Positions 24,023-32,866 of a stretch of DNA of 49,591 nucleotides are shown here, piece after piece. Source of the DNA: Streptomyces milbemycinicus (GTDB lineage: Bacteria > Actinomycetota > Actinomycetes > Streptomycetales > Streptomycetaceae). Under the pieces are notes generated by a model. That model worked only from the letters and a program-made list of their open reading frames with translations, did no database searches and was not told the DNA's origin. Made by a program: the position numbers and the translations under genes. Positions within the stretch are counted from its first letter, which is position 1. Each line of letters starts with the position of its first letter. The stretch is from positions 1 to 49,591 of the forward strand of contig NZ_MUNE01000070.1 in the NCBI RefSeq assembly GCF_002154605.1, written 5' to 3'.

Positions 24023-24024
24023 GT

Positions 24025-27000
24025 TTATCCTCCTCCCAAGATTTTATCGACATCCAAGGTCATGGAGCTGGGACGCCTGAATATTGATCCGTCCGGCTTG
24101 GGGATGTGGCGCTCATAATTGAGCACAACGGTACTGTAGCCTTCAGCGCGCGCTTGTGTTGCCAGGGCATATTTTATCTGCCTGAGCGCATCAGGACCGA
24201 CCGGCGCTCGGCTGAGACCCTCTGTTCCCTTCGGGAATACCATGAAACCTTCCAGATTCAGAGTGTCGCCGGCTGCGCGCACCGTCGCCATGGTCTCAAC
24301 CGTCTGCCCGGACAATTCGAATGAGTCGTCCCAGATGTCACCGTCGACGAATCGAGGGCTTGATTTGCAACCCTCCAGACCGAGTGGATCAGCCCAGATG
24401 TGAGGGTTGGCAACGTAGAGATGGGGGTTGTCGGCCGGGGCGAGGCCGAGTGGGTCGGGGGTGAGGTAGTGGGCCGTCTCCGGGTCGTAGTAGCGGAAGC
24501 AGTTGTAGTTGAGGCCGGTTTCCGGGTCGGCGTATTGGCCGGGGAAGCGGAGTGGGCAGTCCACCGCGCCCGGTTGGGTTGCGAGGGGGGTGCCCCAGAG
24601 GGTGGTGCGGTGTTGCCAGGCGAGGGTGCCGTCGGGGGTGACCAGCTCGGTCGGCGTGCCGACCAGGTCCGTGATGATCGCGTGGAAGCGGGCGTCGTAC
24701 TCGGACTGCGGGGTGGTGTCGGCCAGAGCGGGGAGCGGGTGGGCGGTCTCGGGGACAGCCTCAAGGGTCTGGTGTGTGGATTGGCATATCGGGCGGTGGG
24801 TGCCCGGAGCGTAGTCCCATGTCGTGGCCGTGCCATCCGGGGTGGTTTGCTCAGCCAGGCGGGTGCCGTCCCAGGTGAAGGTGAGGGAGGTGCCGTCTGG
24901 GCTGGTTTTGGATATGCGGCGGCCGAGTGGGTCGTAGGTGTAGTGCCAGTGTTCGCCGTCGGGGGTGGTGGCGTCGGTGAGGTGGTCTTCGGCGTTCCAG
25001 GTGTAGGTCCAGGTGCGGGTCTGGCCGTTGAGGAGTTTGCGGATGCGGCGGATCAGGCGGCCTGCCGCGTCGTGTTCGTAGGTGGTGCGGCCCGCGTGGC
25101 GGATGAGGGTGCCCTGGTAGCCGCGGTCTCCGGTTGTGGGGTGGGCCGGTGCGGTGGCGTGGGTCTGGTTGCCTGTCGTGTCGTAGGCGTACTTCTCGCT
25201 CCAGCCATGGGCCTGGACGCCCGCTGTACGGCCCATGGGATCCAAGGTGAAATTCCGCGTCCCGGAGGTGAGTTCGCGGATTTCGGTGAGGTAGCCGTCG
25301 GGGCGGTAGGTGTAGGTGCGGTGCTGGAGAAGGTGGTTCTGCGGTGAGGTGGTGATGCTTTGGGCTTCCAGGCGTCCCGCATCGTTCCAGGCCTGGGTGA
25401 GCGTTACCTCTCCGGTCGTACGCTTCGTTTCGCGGCCTGCGGCGTCGTGCGTGAAGGTGAGGGTGTTGTCGGCCGTGGTGAGCGTGGCCGGGCGGCCGGT
25501 CGCGTCGTAGGTCCAGGTGGAGGCGAGGCCCGATGGCGTGGTGCGGTGGGTGCGGTTGCCTGCCGCGTCGTAGCCGTATGCGGTCGTCCGGCCGTTGACC
25601 GTCTCTGCGAGGACGCGGCCCGCTGGGTCGCGTTCCAGGGTCAAATCGGTGTTCGTGTTCGCCGTGCGCAGGAGGGCGCCGCCCGTGTCGTACGCGTACG
25701 TCGTCACCTCGCCCGTGGTCTGGTCATGCCGGGCGACGGGGCGGCCTGTCGTGTCGAGGGTGTAGTGCAGTGTTTCGCCCAGTGCGTTGGTCTGGGCGGT
25801 GAGGCGGCCTGCGGCGTCGCGTTCGTAGGTGCGGGTGGCGCCGTTGAAGTCGGTTTCGGCGATCAGGCGGCCTGCCGCGTCGTACTCGTAGCGCCACTTT
25901 CTGCCCTGGGGGTTGGTGACCTCGGTCAGGCGCAGTTCGGTGTCGTGGGTGAAGGCGTAGTGGGCGCCGTCGGGGTCGGTGCGGGTGGCGGGAAGGTCGA
26001 AGTGGGTGTGGGTGTAGGTGGTGGTGTGTCCGGCCGGGTCGGTGTGGCGGGCGAGGTTGCCTTCGGTGTCCCACTGCCACACCTTCCGGGCGCCGTCCGG
26101 CCCCTCGCGCCAGGCGGGTTTGCCCTCGATGGTCCAGCCGTGGCGGGTGGTGTGGCCCAGCGGGTCGGTGACGGCTGTGACGCGGCCGTGCGGGCCGCGG
26201 CGGATACGGGTCGTGTGGCCCAGCGGGTCGGTGATGGCGACGGGCAGACCTGCCGCATTGGTGTCGACCTCGGTGGTATGGCCCAGAGGGTCCGTGACCG
26301 ACGCAAGGTGGCCCGATGTGCCGTAGGTGTAGTGGGTGGTGGCGCCGGTGGGGTCGGTGGTGGAGGTGCGTGACCCGTGCTGGTCGTAGGTGTGGCGCCA
26401 GACTGCGCCGTTGGGCTCGCGGATCTCCAACGGGAGACCCCAGCCGTCGTAGACGGCCTCCGTCACCGTGCCGTCGGGCCCGACGACGGCCGTGAGCCGA
26501 CCGTCGTCGTCGTAGTGGTGGTGCGTGGTGTGGCCCAGGGGGTCGGTGACGGCGAGGGGATGGCGGTTGGTCTCGTCCCATTCCGTGCGGGTCGTGTTCC
26601 CCAGCGGATCGGTCTCGGCGACGACCTTGTACGCCTCGTTGCACACGTACGTGGTGGTGTTGCCTTGGGAGTCCGTATAGCGGGTGGTACGGGCCTGCGT
26701 GTCGTAGTGGAGACGGCCGGAGAGGATCCCGTCCGGGCCGATCCCGCGCAGCACCCGGCCACGGTGGTCGTAGACGTAGCCGTACGAGGTGCCGTTGCGG
26801 TCCGTCCAGGACGTGACGCGGTGCTGGTCGTCGTACTGGTACCGCAGGGGCAGGCCAGTGGAGTTGACGACCTCGGCCAGATCTCCGGCTTCGCTGTAAC
26901 CGTAGGAGATCAGGGTCGTGCTGTGCTCATACCCCTCGCCGTGCAGCAGGCGCAGGGAAGTGATCCGCAGCAGGGCCGGATCGGTGTCCACGGCGATGCG

Positions 27001-28506
27001 GTAGCCACCGCAGTGGACGATCTCTTTCGGTGCACCGTGCTCGTCGTAGGCGATGTCGATGCGGTCGCCTTCCCCTTCGCCGGTCCGGTCGGTGATCGCC
27101 GTCAGAACCAGCTCCCGGCCACCTGCTGGCAAGGGCGCGAAGTGCAGGGTGCGGTGGTGTTCCGGGACGGTGACGGTGAAGGCGCTGTCGGGCTTGCCGT
27201 CCCAGTGCAATGGCCAACGCGGCCCGGAGGTGGGGAGCGTCGGGACGTCGGGCTCGGGTACGGGGTAGGTGAGGAGCATGCCGTCGTCGGTGACGTAGAC
27301 GACCCCGGCGTCGTCGATCTCCAGACGCTGATCGAGCGTCCCGGCCCAGGTGCGGCCGAACCAGCCACCACACGGATGCCCGGAGACATAGTGGCGCTCC
27401 AGGACCAGGGGCAGGGCACCGGGCAGGCTCACGTCGGTGGCGGACATGACCATCTCGCCGGTCGCCACATCGATCGGCTCACCGGTCGTGCAGCGCTTCG
27501 AGCCCGGGGTGCAGTTCCGCTTGGGATCAGTGTCGGTCCGCCTGCGGGCGCTGCCGTCCCGGCGCAGCCCGCGCTCGCGGTTCAGCAGGCGCTGGGCGGC
27601 ATTCTTGGCCACGGAACCGCCGCGGCGCACCGCGCCCGAGCCGCCGGTGGCCAGGGCCAGGAGGAGTTCGGGGGTGAGCTGCCCGGCCGCGCGGGCGGGG
27701 TTGCGCTGCCACTCGTCCCAGTTGGTGACCGCCTTGGCGAACTCCTTCGGATGATCGACCGCGTAGGCCACACCGTCCTGGATGCCGGCCAGATGGAGGC
27801 CGATACCGTCCGGCCCGTCTTTGACAAGGTCGTCGAAACCCTCGTACCACCCGTACAGGGTGTCGCCCGCGCCGCCGGCGAAGTCCCCGAACCCTTTCTT
27901 GAACTTGTCCCAGCCTTTCGGTGCCGGCGGCTTGTCCGGGGCCTCTTTTGCCGCCTTGGCGAGCTTCTTCTTCGCCGCGTCGACGACCGGCCGCAGCTCC
28001 CCCTCGAGCTTGTCCAGACGCCGGTAACACCCCTCCAGCGCGGTGATCCCCGGATCGTCCTTCGGTGGGCGCTCCGGCAGGGTGTCGTCCTTACGGTCCA
28101 CGGCGGCGTTGTACGCCGTGACGTCCTTCCAGTACGCCTTGGACGCCGCCCGCGCCGCATCCGCGTCCTCGATGATCGGCTTGACCCGCTTCTGCACCGA
28201 ACGCAGCTTGTCCGCATACGAATCCAGAGCATTCGCAGCCGCATGGAAGTACGTCTGCGCGGACTCCAACTCCAGCGGAAGCTTCTCCGTCGCCTTCTGA
28301 AAACCCTCCGAACCGGCCCCGGTCCAGTCCATCAACGACAGGACATCCAACTGCCCCTGACCGTCCTTGAACGCCCCCGCATAAGCCCGAAGCCTGACCA
28401 CCAGATCATCGACATCCGACGGATCGCCATAGATGACATCCGCCGGCTCCGCGCCCGGCGGAATGCGCTCAGCCGAACCACCCTCCATCGCATCACGCTG
28501 AGTCAC
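24025..28506 (-). CDS. T7SS-targeted Rhs polymorphic toxin
   Basis: A 1493-residue protein from GTG 28506, with GAGGGGG 7 bases upstream. Residues 25-125 are a WXG-like helical hairpin with W61-T62-G63 (LMDWTGAGSEGF). A helical pretoxin region follows to about 310. About 330-380 is a DUF6531-like entry (GEPIDVATGEMVM). About 390-1310 holds dozens of YD/Rhs repeats (DPLGHTT, YDAAGRL). The Rhs core end is near 1318-1377 (GQYADPETGLNYNCFRYYDPE to DPLGL), after which Rhs proteins cleave. The 116-residue tip (1378-1493; bases 24025-24375) is the presumed toxin: beta strands, then a helix (VGPDALRQIKYALATQARAEG) and a strand (STVVLNYERH). I cannot assign its activity. The tip has lower GC than the shell. 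Confidence 0.9.
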   Translation of the reverse strand: MTQRDAMEGGSAERIPPGAEPADVIYGDPSDVDDLVVRLRAYAGAFKDGQGQLDVLSLMDWTGAGSEGFQKATEKLPLELESAQTYFHAAANALDSYADKLRSVQKRVKPIIEDADAARAASKAYWKDVTAYNAAVDRKDDTLPERPPKDDPGITALEGCYRRLDKLEGELRPVVDAAKKKLAKAAKEAPDKPPAPKGWDKFKKGFGDFAGGAGDTLYGWYEGFDDLVKDGPDGIGLHLAGIQDGVAYAVDHPKEFAKAVTNWDEWQRNPARAAGQLTPELLLALATGGSGAVRRGGSVAKNAAQRLLNRERGLRRDGSARRRTDTDPKRNCTPGSKRCTTGEPIDVATGEMVMSATDVSLPGALPLVLERHYVSGHPCGGWFGRTWAGTLDQRLEIDDAGVVYVTDDGMLLTYPVPEPDVPTLPTSGPRWPLHWDGKPDSAFTVTVPEHHRTLHFAPLPAGGRELVLTAITDRTGEGEGDRIDIAYDEHGAPKEIVHCGGYRIAVDTDPALLRITSLRLLHGEGYEHSTTLISYGYSEAGDLAEVVNSTGLPLRYQYDDQHRVTSWTDRNGTSYGYVYDHRGRVLRGIGPDGILSGRLHYDTQARTTRYTDSQGNTTTYVCNEAYKVVAETDPLGNTTRTEWDETNRHPLAVTDPLGHTTHHHYDDDGRLTAVVGPDGTVTEAVYDGWGLPLEIREPNGAVWRHTYDQHGSRTSTTDPTGATTHYTYGTSGHLASVTDPLGHTTEVDTNAAGLPVAITDPLGHTTRIRRGPHGRVTAVTDPLGHTTRHGWTIEGKPAWREGPDGARKVWQWDTEGNLARHTDPAGHTTTYTHTHFDLPATRTDPDGAHYAFTHDTELRLTEVTNPQGRKWRYEYDAAGRLIAETDFNGATRTYERDAAGRLTAQTNALGETLHYTLDTTGRPVARHDQTTGEVTTYAYDTGGALLRTANTNTDLTLERDPAGRVLAETVNGRTTAYGYDAAGNRTHRTTPSGLASTWTYDATGRPATLTTADNTLTFTHDAAGRETKRTTGEVTLTQAWNDAGRLEAQSITTSPQNHLLQHRTYTYRPDGYLTEIRELTSGTRNFTLDPMGRTAGVQAHGWSEKYAYDTTGNQTHATAPAHPTTGDRGYQGTLIRHAGRTTYEHDAAGRLIRRIRKLLNGQTRTWTYTWNAEDHLTDATTPDGEHWHYTYDPLGRRISKTSPDGTSLTFTWDGTRLAEQTTPDGTATTWDYAPGTHRPICQSTHQTLEAVPETAHPLPALADTTPQSEYDARFHAIITDLVGTPTELVTPDGTLAWQHRTTLWGTPLATQPGAVDCPLRFPGQYADPETGLNYNCFRYYDPETAHYLTPDPLGLAPADNPHLYVANPHIWADPLGLEGCKSSPRFVDGDIWDDSFELSGQTVETMATVRAAGDTLNLEGFMVFPKGTEGLSRAPVGPDALRQIKYALATQARAEGYSTVVLNYERHIPKPDGSIFRRPSSMTLDVDKILGGG

Positions 28507-28792
28507 GCGACCGCCCCCTCAAGCCGTAGTCGTCGAGCCAGGGCTCCTGGTAGATCTCAGGTGGCGGGTCGTACGTCGGCTTGGAGCCGTACTGCCACGC
28601 CTTCAGCCCGTGTTCCCCGAACGGCAGCTTGGCGATGTTGCCTGCGGTCGGCGCGAAGTTCCCGATGCGGCGCGCGTCGACGACCGACTCCTCCAAAGGC
28701 ATCAAAGTGTCACGCACCGAAGGAATCTCGAGCTTGTAGACGTCACCCGGCTTCGGACCACCCGAAGACGTTCCCCCATCATGGCCCGTCAC
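28493..28792 (-). CDS. Small hypothetical protein of the Rhs operon
   Basis: A 99-residue protein from GTG 28792, which overlaps the previous stop by 4 bases (GTGA). Its own stop overlaps the toxin start by 14 bases. The N-terminus is Gly/Ser-rich, followed by a helical stretch (SVRDTLMPLEESVVDARRI) and an aromatic C-terminus (YDPPPEIYQEPWLDDY). No named family recognised. Its tight coupling to the WXG-headed toxin parallels the small targeting partners encoded upstream of LXG toxins in Firmicutes, so an export partner is a reasonable hypothesis. Confidence 0.7.
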   Translation of the reverse strand: MTGHDGGTSSGGPKPGDVYKLEIPSVRDTLMPLEESVVDARRIGNFAPTAGNIAKLPFGEHGLKAWQYGSKPTYDPPPEIYQEPWLDDYGLRGRSRDSA

Positions 28793-29163
28793 TCCGCAAT
28801 CCCTGTGCCCGCGGCCCTGAGCGCTTCTGCAGCCAGCGGGGAGGGGCCTTCATCCGACGGATCGACCAACGCCCCTACGCCCTCAGGCAGCGGCCCCGCC
28901 CGATCCTCGACGGTCGTGGGCGCCCATTCACGTGCCCCCGCGAACAGCGGAAGCCGTTCCATCGATGTGAACGCCAGTGCCACAGGCCAGACTTCTACTG
29001 TCTGTGTGACTGGGCGGCCGGGCTCCTTCGGGCGCTGCAGGTGCAGCTGCGGCTCGGGCAGCGTCGCCCGCCTCTCCCGCTCTGACACCTGCGTGGCGGC
29101 CGCTGGGAGTACCTGGTCGGCCAGTTTCCTGCCACTGCGTCGGGGTGTACCCGAGTCGTTCAT
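28789..29163 (-). CDS. Hypothetical protein, first gene of the Rhs operon
   Basis: 124 residues from ATG 29163, preceded by CGGGGGA with very short spacing; GTG 29175 is an alternative and the open frame extends to 29376. The N-terminus is basic (RRSGRKLADQVL). The rest is Pro/Glu-rich with likely strands (TQTVEVWPVALAFTSM). There are no motifs I recognise, and no signal peptide or membrane segment. It overlaps the next start by 4 bases, so it is co-translated with the Rhs operon. Confidence 0.6.
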   Translation of the reverse strand: MNDSGTPRRSGRKLADQVLPAAATQVSERERRATLPEPQLHLQRPKEPGRPVTQTVEVWPVALAFTSMERLPLFAGAREWAPTTVEDRAGPLPEGVGALVDPSDEGPSPLAAEALRAAGTGIAE

Positions 29164-29416
29164 TCCCCCGAACACAAGGGCTATCTTGACACGGGCGAGC
29201 GATGCCCTCAGTGGTCGCCATGCCTCTGCGCAGCCACCCCCGACGTACTTGTGAATCTGCTGGATTGAGAGTGCTGCCCTCGCTACCCGCCTATGGTGAG
29301 ATACCTGGTCGCGCAATTCCTGCCCGACTTTGAACTGACAGGCTCTGTTTGGAGTCGAGCGCCCTGACTGGAGCATTTCGGGCGTCGGGCTTACGCGACG
29401 CGATGGTGGTGGCGGC
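29164..29416. other. Spacer between module 2 and the Rhs operon
   Basis: 253 bases without a gene. On the minus strand GTGTCAAGATAGC at about 29184-29196 could hold a -10 element for the Rhs operon, but there is no convincing -35 box. No terminator hairpin for module 2 was seen, so readthrough from module 2 into the Rhs operon is possible. Confidence 0.35.
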
Positions 29417-30058
29417 TCAACGAACGGCTGGTTTGTCCCAGTGGATGGTTACAGGGCCGTCTGGCAGTTGGTCTGCGCCGGGACACTTGAACCAGTCCTG
29501 GGTTAGGTCGCGTACGGCCTGGGCGGTGAACTCGGTCAGCGCCTGCAGCCCTCTGCTTGACTTATTCAGCTTCCGCCCGTCATCAATTTGGTTGCCCACC
29601 ATGGTGGCGTTTGCGCCTATTAGTAGCCACTCTGTGGCGGTTCTAGGGGTATTGGTGCATGAGACGTATAGATTGATAGCCCCTCCGGTGGTCAAGGATC
29701 CATAAGCCTTGCCTAGGGAAACAGGAATCCCTTTGGGGCGATAACTGCGTTTGTGGCCGAGGGCATCCTGATAGGATACGTAAATGCGACTATCATCTAC
29801 TTTCGCCTCGCAAGTTCCCAGCAATGACCAGCCGCCAAATGTTTTGGCGTCTTCCGTGTACTTCGATCCCTTGGCGAGCAAGAGGGGTGCCGCTTTTTCG
29901 CCGGAAATGCGATTATGGCAGATCCGCTGGGGGATCTTGATGGTGTGGGTATCGGACCGTGAATTGTTCGCCGCCCACCATGTGCCGGCGCCGAGTACCA
30001 GGAACAGTGTGGCGGCGATCCCTTTGCTGCGAGTCGAGAGTAGTGGCTTCAGTATCAT
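29417..30058 (-). CDS. Membrane-anchored extracytoplasmic protein, module 2
   Basis: A 213-residue protein. Residues 1-13 are basic (LLSTRSKG), a hydrophobic helix spans about 13-30 (IAATLFLVLGAGTWWAA), and the rest is a polar beta-rich domain outside the membrane. Four cysteines (C47, C82, C145, C203, by count approximate) could form two disulfides. It follows the 767-residue gene by 21 bases. GC is lower than in the core genes. I do not recognise the family; module 1 has no equivalent. A role as surface receptor or immunity factor for the large protein is speculative. Confidence 0.75.
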   Translation of the reverse strand: MILKPLLSTRSKGIAATLFLVLGAGTWWAANNSRSDTHTIKIPQRICHNRISGEKAAPLLLAKGSKYTEDAKTFGGWSLLGTCEAKVDDSRIYVSYQDALGHKRSYRPKGIPVSLGKAYGSLTTGGAINLYVSCTNTPRTATEWLLIGANATMVGNQIDDGRKLNKSSRGLQALTEFTAQAVRDLTQDWFKCPGADQLPDGPVTIHWDKPAVR

Positions 30059-30079
30059 GTGCGAGAGGCACCTACTTCC

Positions 30080-32383
30080 TTATGAAGCCTCGACAGCGTT
30101 GGCGCTATATGCTGCATTGTAGACCTGCTGAGCGGCGTTCTTAACGCTTTGATTCTTGGCGTCTATGCCCGCCTGGGTTGCTGCATCATAAAATGCTTGT
30201 TTTGCTCTTTCGGCCCTCTTTACGCGTTCGGTTGTTAGGTATGCGTCTTTATTTTCCTGAATCTTTTTCGCTGCGTCGTCCGGATCCGCTGCTCTATGAT
30301 CCAGGACGGCCTCTCGCGCGTCCTCGATCACCCACCCGGCGACATCGCCAGCCACAGGGATATTGTCGATGGCGCCAATTCCCAGATCCACGAATCGACC
30401 GATCCATCCGTCTCCGGCTGTCAGTGAATCATTGTATTCTTGAGCCTTCTGTGCACTGTCGTCGGCAGCTGCTATTGCATCAGCCCGACCCTGGGCCGCG
30501 TTTCCTTCGACCATTGCGCCTGGGGTCACGGCTATCTCGGCTAGATTCCCGATATCCTCGTTGTCTCCGCGATGAGTTATTGCTTGACGGAGCGTTTCGG
30601 CGGTCACTAATTCCTGAGCTTGTGTGACGGCTGCGTATGCGTCAGGGTCTGCTGTGGTCGTCTTCAGGAACAGATCCAAAGTGTGTTTGTCCTCCGGCTT
30701 TGAGAGATCCGGTTCGGCGCCGGTGTCTCTGATGTAGCCACTTTCGTCTCCACCTGCGTAAACTCGCTGGATATCGTACATATACTCTGCGGACATATTA
30801 CCGAGGCTGCCTGCGATGGGGGCGAGTTCGCCGTCCCCCTTGAAGAGCTCGGGGTTCGCAGCCACTCTCTTCACCACCGAGTCGAAGATGTCGGCCTGCT
30901 CCTGTGTGTGGTTCTTCGCGGGTGCGTCGCTGTCGTACGGGCGCCCGGACGTGGCGGACTCGAGAGCGTGTCCGAGTGCTTCCTTGCCGAAGTTCTCAGT
31001 GTCGGAGACCTTGGTGCCCACGGCGCCGTATGCCCACTCACGTGCGCCCTTGCCGTCCTTGTCCCCGAGAAAGTAGTCGAGGTTGCTGATCTTCTTGAGT
31101 CCGTCGTGCTCGCCCTCACCCGTGGAGCCGTGGAAGAACTCCGTCGACGCTCCGGGACTGTGCGAGAGACCTTCCAAGAGGCCAGCCATGGGGTCCCAGC
31201 CGGGACCGCCGTCCTTGTCGAGGTTGAGGCCGAACCCATCCGCCCCGAGCCTCGAATATGAGTTGTGCGGTTGCGGCCAGGCCCCCGGGTGCTTGCGCTC
31301 GAATGTGACCATGTCCTCTGCGATGGGAGTGAGGAACGACTTATCGTAGCTACCGTGGCGTAAAATTGCTCCGAGGACTTGATAGCCTCGAATTTCGACT
31401 CTGGCGCTGTTCCTTTGGAATGTGAGAGGCGCGCGCCCCACCCGCTTGAGGTCTGTCTGCCATGCCTTACCGAGGTAGTCCCTGTCCTCTCGGAAGGCCG
31501 TATTGGGGTCGTCCTTCCCGGTGGGGGGCCGAGTGGCCGTTGCGAGGCTCTCGCCCATGCTTGTCTGAATGCTTTGAGCGAGCTTGAGCTGCGTTTTGTC
31601 GCCCTCGTTCTGAGCGTCGAACGCGATCTCAGCCTGAAAGCGCAGGGCATCCTTCGGGCCCAGGGCCTTGTAGAAATCGACAGCGAACTCGCGGTCCTTG
31701 GAGTTTTGCGCGAAAAGCCGCTTGAGTTCGGCGAGTTCCGTGATGCTGAGCTCACCACCGTCCCGGTACTTCGCGAGGCTCTTCCTGGCAAGCTGAACTG
31801 CTCGCGCGGACTGGGCGTCATCCAGGGAGTCGTATTTTGCGTGGCCGAAGTCATGGCTGTCGTTACCGTGAATCTTCTTCAGGGCGCTTGAAGCGGAATT
31901 GTCGATGTCATCGGCCTGGGCGATGAGATTGTTGATCCGGTGCTTCAGGCGGTCTTTGTAGTCGAGTTGCGCCGTCGTGTGCTCGTCATTTGTGTCGCGT
32001 CGATGCAGATATACGCACTGCACCGTGCCGTCCGGTAGGCCGGTAACCTGAATCTGCTTGTTCTTGGCGTCGACGTCCACGGCCTCCTTGAGTGCCGACT
32101 GGAGCGCCGCGAGTTCCTTGTGGGCGTCGCGGAGCATGGCCCAGATGGCTTTGGCCTCGGCATGGGCGTCGCTGAACTCTTTGCCGGTCTTGCGCACGAA
32201 GGGCCTGGTGACATCGGCGTTGACGCCGGCCCAGCGGGCGGCTTCGGATTGTTTCACCATGCCGTCCCTGGCGTCCGTGGCCAGGGTCTCGAGTTGGTCC
32301 ACCATCTCCTTCCAGTCGTCGGCTGCCGAGCCGAGGCTGGTGAGGGAGATGTGATACAGGTCGTCGAAAGTCAGGTGTGCCAT
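30080..32383 (-). CDS. Large WXG-headed T7SS substrate candidate (DUF6571-like), module 2, with TTA codons
   Basis: A 767-residue paralog of the 719-residue protein at 17.7-19.9 kb. The helical N-terminus carries W51-A52-G53 (AARWAGVNADVTRPF) and a second helix (EAKAIWAMLRDAHKELAALQ). Shared islands include ELSITELAELKRLF and GSLGNMSAEYMYDIQ. The C-terminal third (DLGIGAIDNIPVAGDVAGWVI and later helices) is distinct, which would fit a variable effector end. Two leucine codons are TTA (complement of 31361-31363 and of 30608-30610), so translation may depend on the bldA tRNA. Lower GC suggests transfer. The start has GGGG-7-ATG and follows the partner gene by 21 bases. Confidence 0.87.
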   Translation of the reverse strand: MAHLTFDDLYHISLTSLGSAADDWKEMVDQLETLATDARDGMVKQSEAARWAGVNADVTRPFVRKTGKEFSDAHAEAKAIWAMLRDAHKELAALQSALKEAVDVDAKNKQIQVTGLPDGTVQCVYLHRRDTNDEHTTAQLDYKDRLKHRINNLIAQADDIDNSASSALKKIHGNDSHDFGHAKYDSLDDAQSARAVQLARKSLAKYRDGGELSITELAELKRLFAQNSKDREFAVDFYKALGPKDALRFQAEIAFDAQNEGDKTQLKLAQSIQTSMGESLATATRPPTGKDDPNTAFREDRDYLGKAWQTDLKRVGRAPLTFQRNSARVEIRGYQVLGAILRHGSYDKSFLTPIAEDMVTFERKHPGAWPQPHNSYSRLGADGFGLNLDKDGGPGWDPMAGLLEGLSHSPGASTEFFHGSTGEGEHDGLKKISNLDYFLGDKDGKGAREWAYGAVGTKVSDTENFGKEALGHALESATSGRPYDSDAPAKNHTQEQADIFDSVVKRVAANPELFKGDGELAPIAGSLGNMSAEYMYDIQRVYAGGDESGYIRDTGAEPDLSKPEDKHTLDLFLKTTTADPDAYAAVTQAQELVTAETLRQAITHRGDNEDIGNLAEIAVTPGAMVEGNAAQGRADAIAAADDSAQKAQEYNDSLTAGDGWIGRFVDLGIGAIDNIPVAGDVAGWVIEDAREAVLDHRAADPDDAAKKIQENKDAYLTTERVKRAERAKQAFYDAATQAGIDAKNQSVKNAAQQVYNAAYSANAVEAS

Positions 32384-32404
32384 ATGCGGTCCCCGTCCCG
32401 TCCC

Positions 32405-32866
32405 CTACTTGTAGTACTTGGAGATCTCGGAGACCGGCATGGCGGTCCCGTCCAGGCGTGCCATGTCGGCGGCGATCTTCGCGTCCGTATGGGCCTGTGA
32501 CTTCTTCGAGTAGTCGAGGTGGTTGGAGATATGGGCGCAGGCCTGTAGCAGCGTCTTGAGCTGGTCGTTCCAGGTCATGGCCATGGTGGTGAGAGCGCCG
32601 CCCAAGGTGAAGTGGTGGTTGGTCAGCGTGCTGGCGGCCTTGATGGTCGAGCCGTCGTCCTTTGCTCCACGGGTCATGTCTCCCGCCTTCTTGAGGCGGT
32701 CGTGGAGTAAGAAGGCCTCGTGGCCGACCCGTCCCAGATCGTCTTGGTGCACGATCAGGTCGCCGGAACCGCCGCCACCCCCGGATGACCCCTTCCCGGC
32801 TTCGTTGAGACGCATGCGCGTCGTCGCCTCGGCCCGGAGCCCGTTCCACTCTTCTTCGAACGACAC
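32405..32866 (-). CDS. Small T7SS partner protein, module 2
   Basis: A 153-residue protein from GTG 32866, which follows AGGGGAGAGAAGC. It opens SFEEEWNGLRAEATTRMRLN, has a Gly-rich linker (about 25-36), then helices (HQDDLGRVGHEAFLLHDRLKK; GGALTTMAMTWNDQLKTLL), and ends SEISKYYK, like the module 1 partner. It contains one TTA leucine codon (complement of 32708-32710). The gene precedes the large WXG-headed protein, as in module 1. Its leader and first 21 codons are duplicated at 23.2 kb. Partner/chaperone role inferred. Confidence 0.8.
   Translation of the reverse strand: MSFEEEWNGLRAEATTRMRLNEAGKGSSGGGGGSGDLIVHQDDLGRVGHEAFLLHDRLKKAGDMTRGAKDDGSTIKAASTLTNHHFTLGGALTTMAMTWNDQLKTLLQACAHISNHLDYSKKSQAHTDAKIAADMARLDGTAMPVSEISKYYK

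Noticed and set aside
24600..26900. Regularly spaced repeated DNA that might suggest a CRISPR or satellite array
   Set aside because: The periodicity comes from coding of Rhs YD repeats (DPLGHTT, YDAAGRL). Units are divergent, in frame and lack spacers.
26377..29085. 902-residue plus-strand ORF opposite the Rhs toxin
   Set aside because: Antisense to Rhs repeats and to two overlapping small genes. It has no ribosome site or domains and contains repeat shadows.
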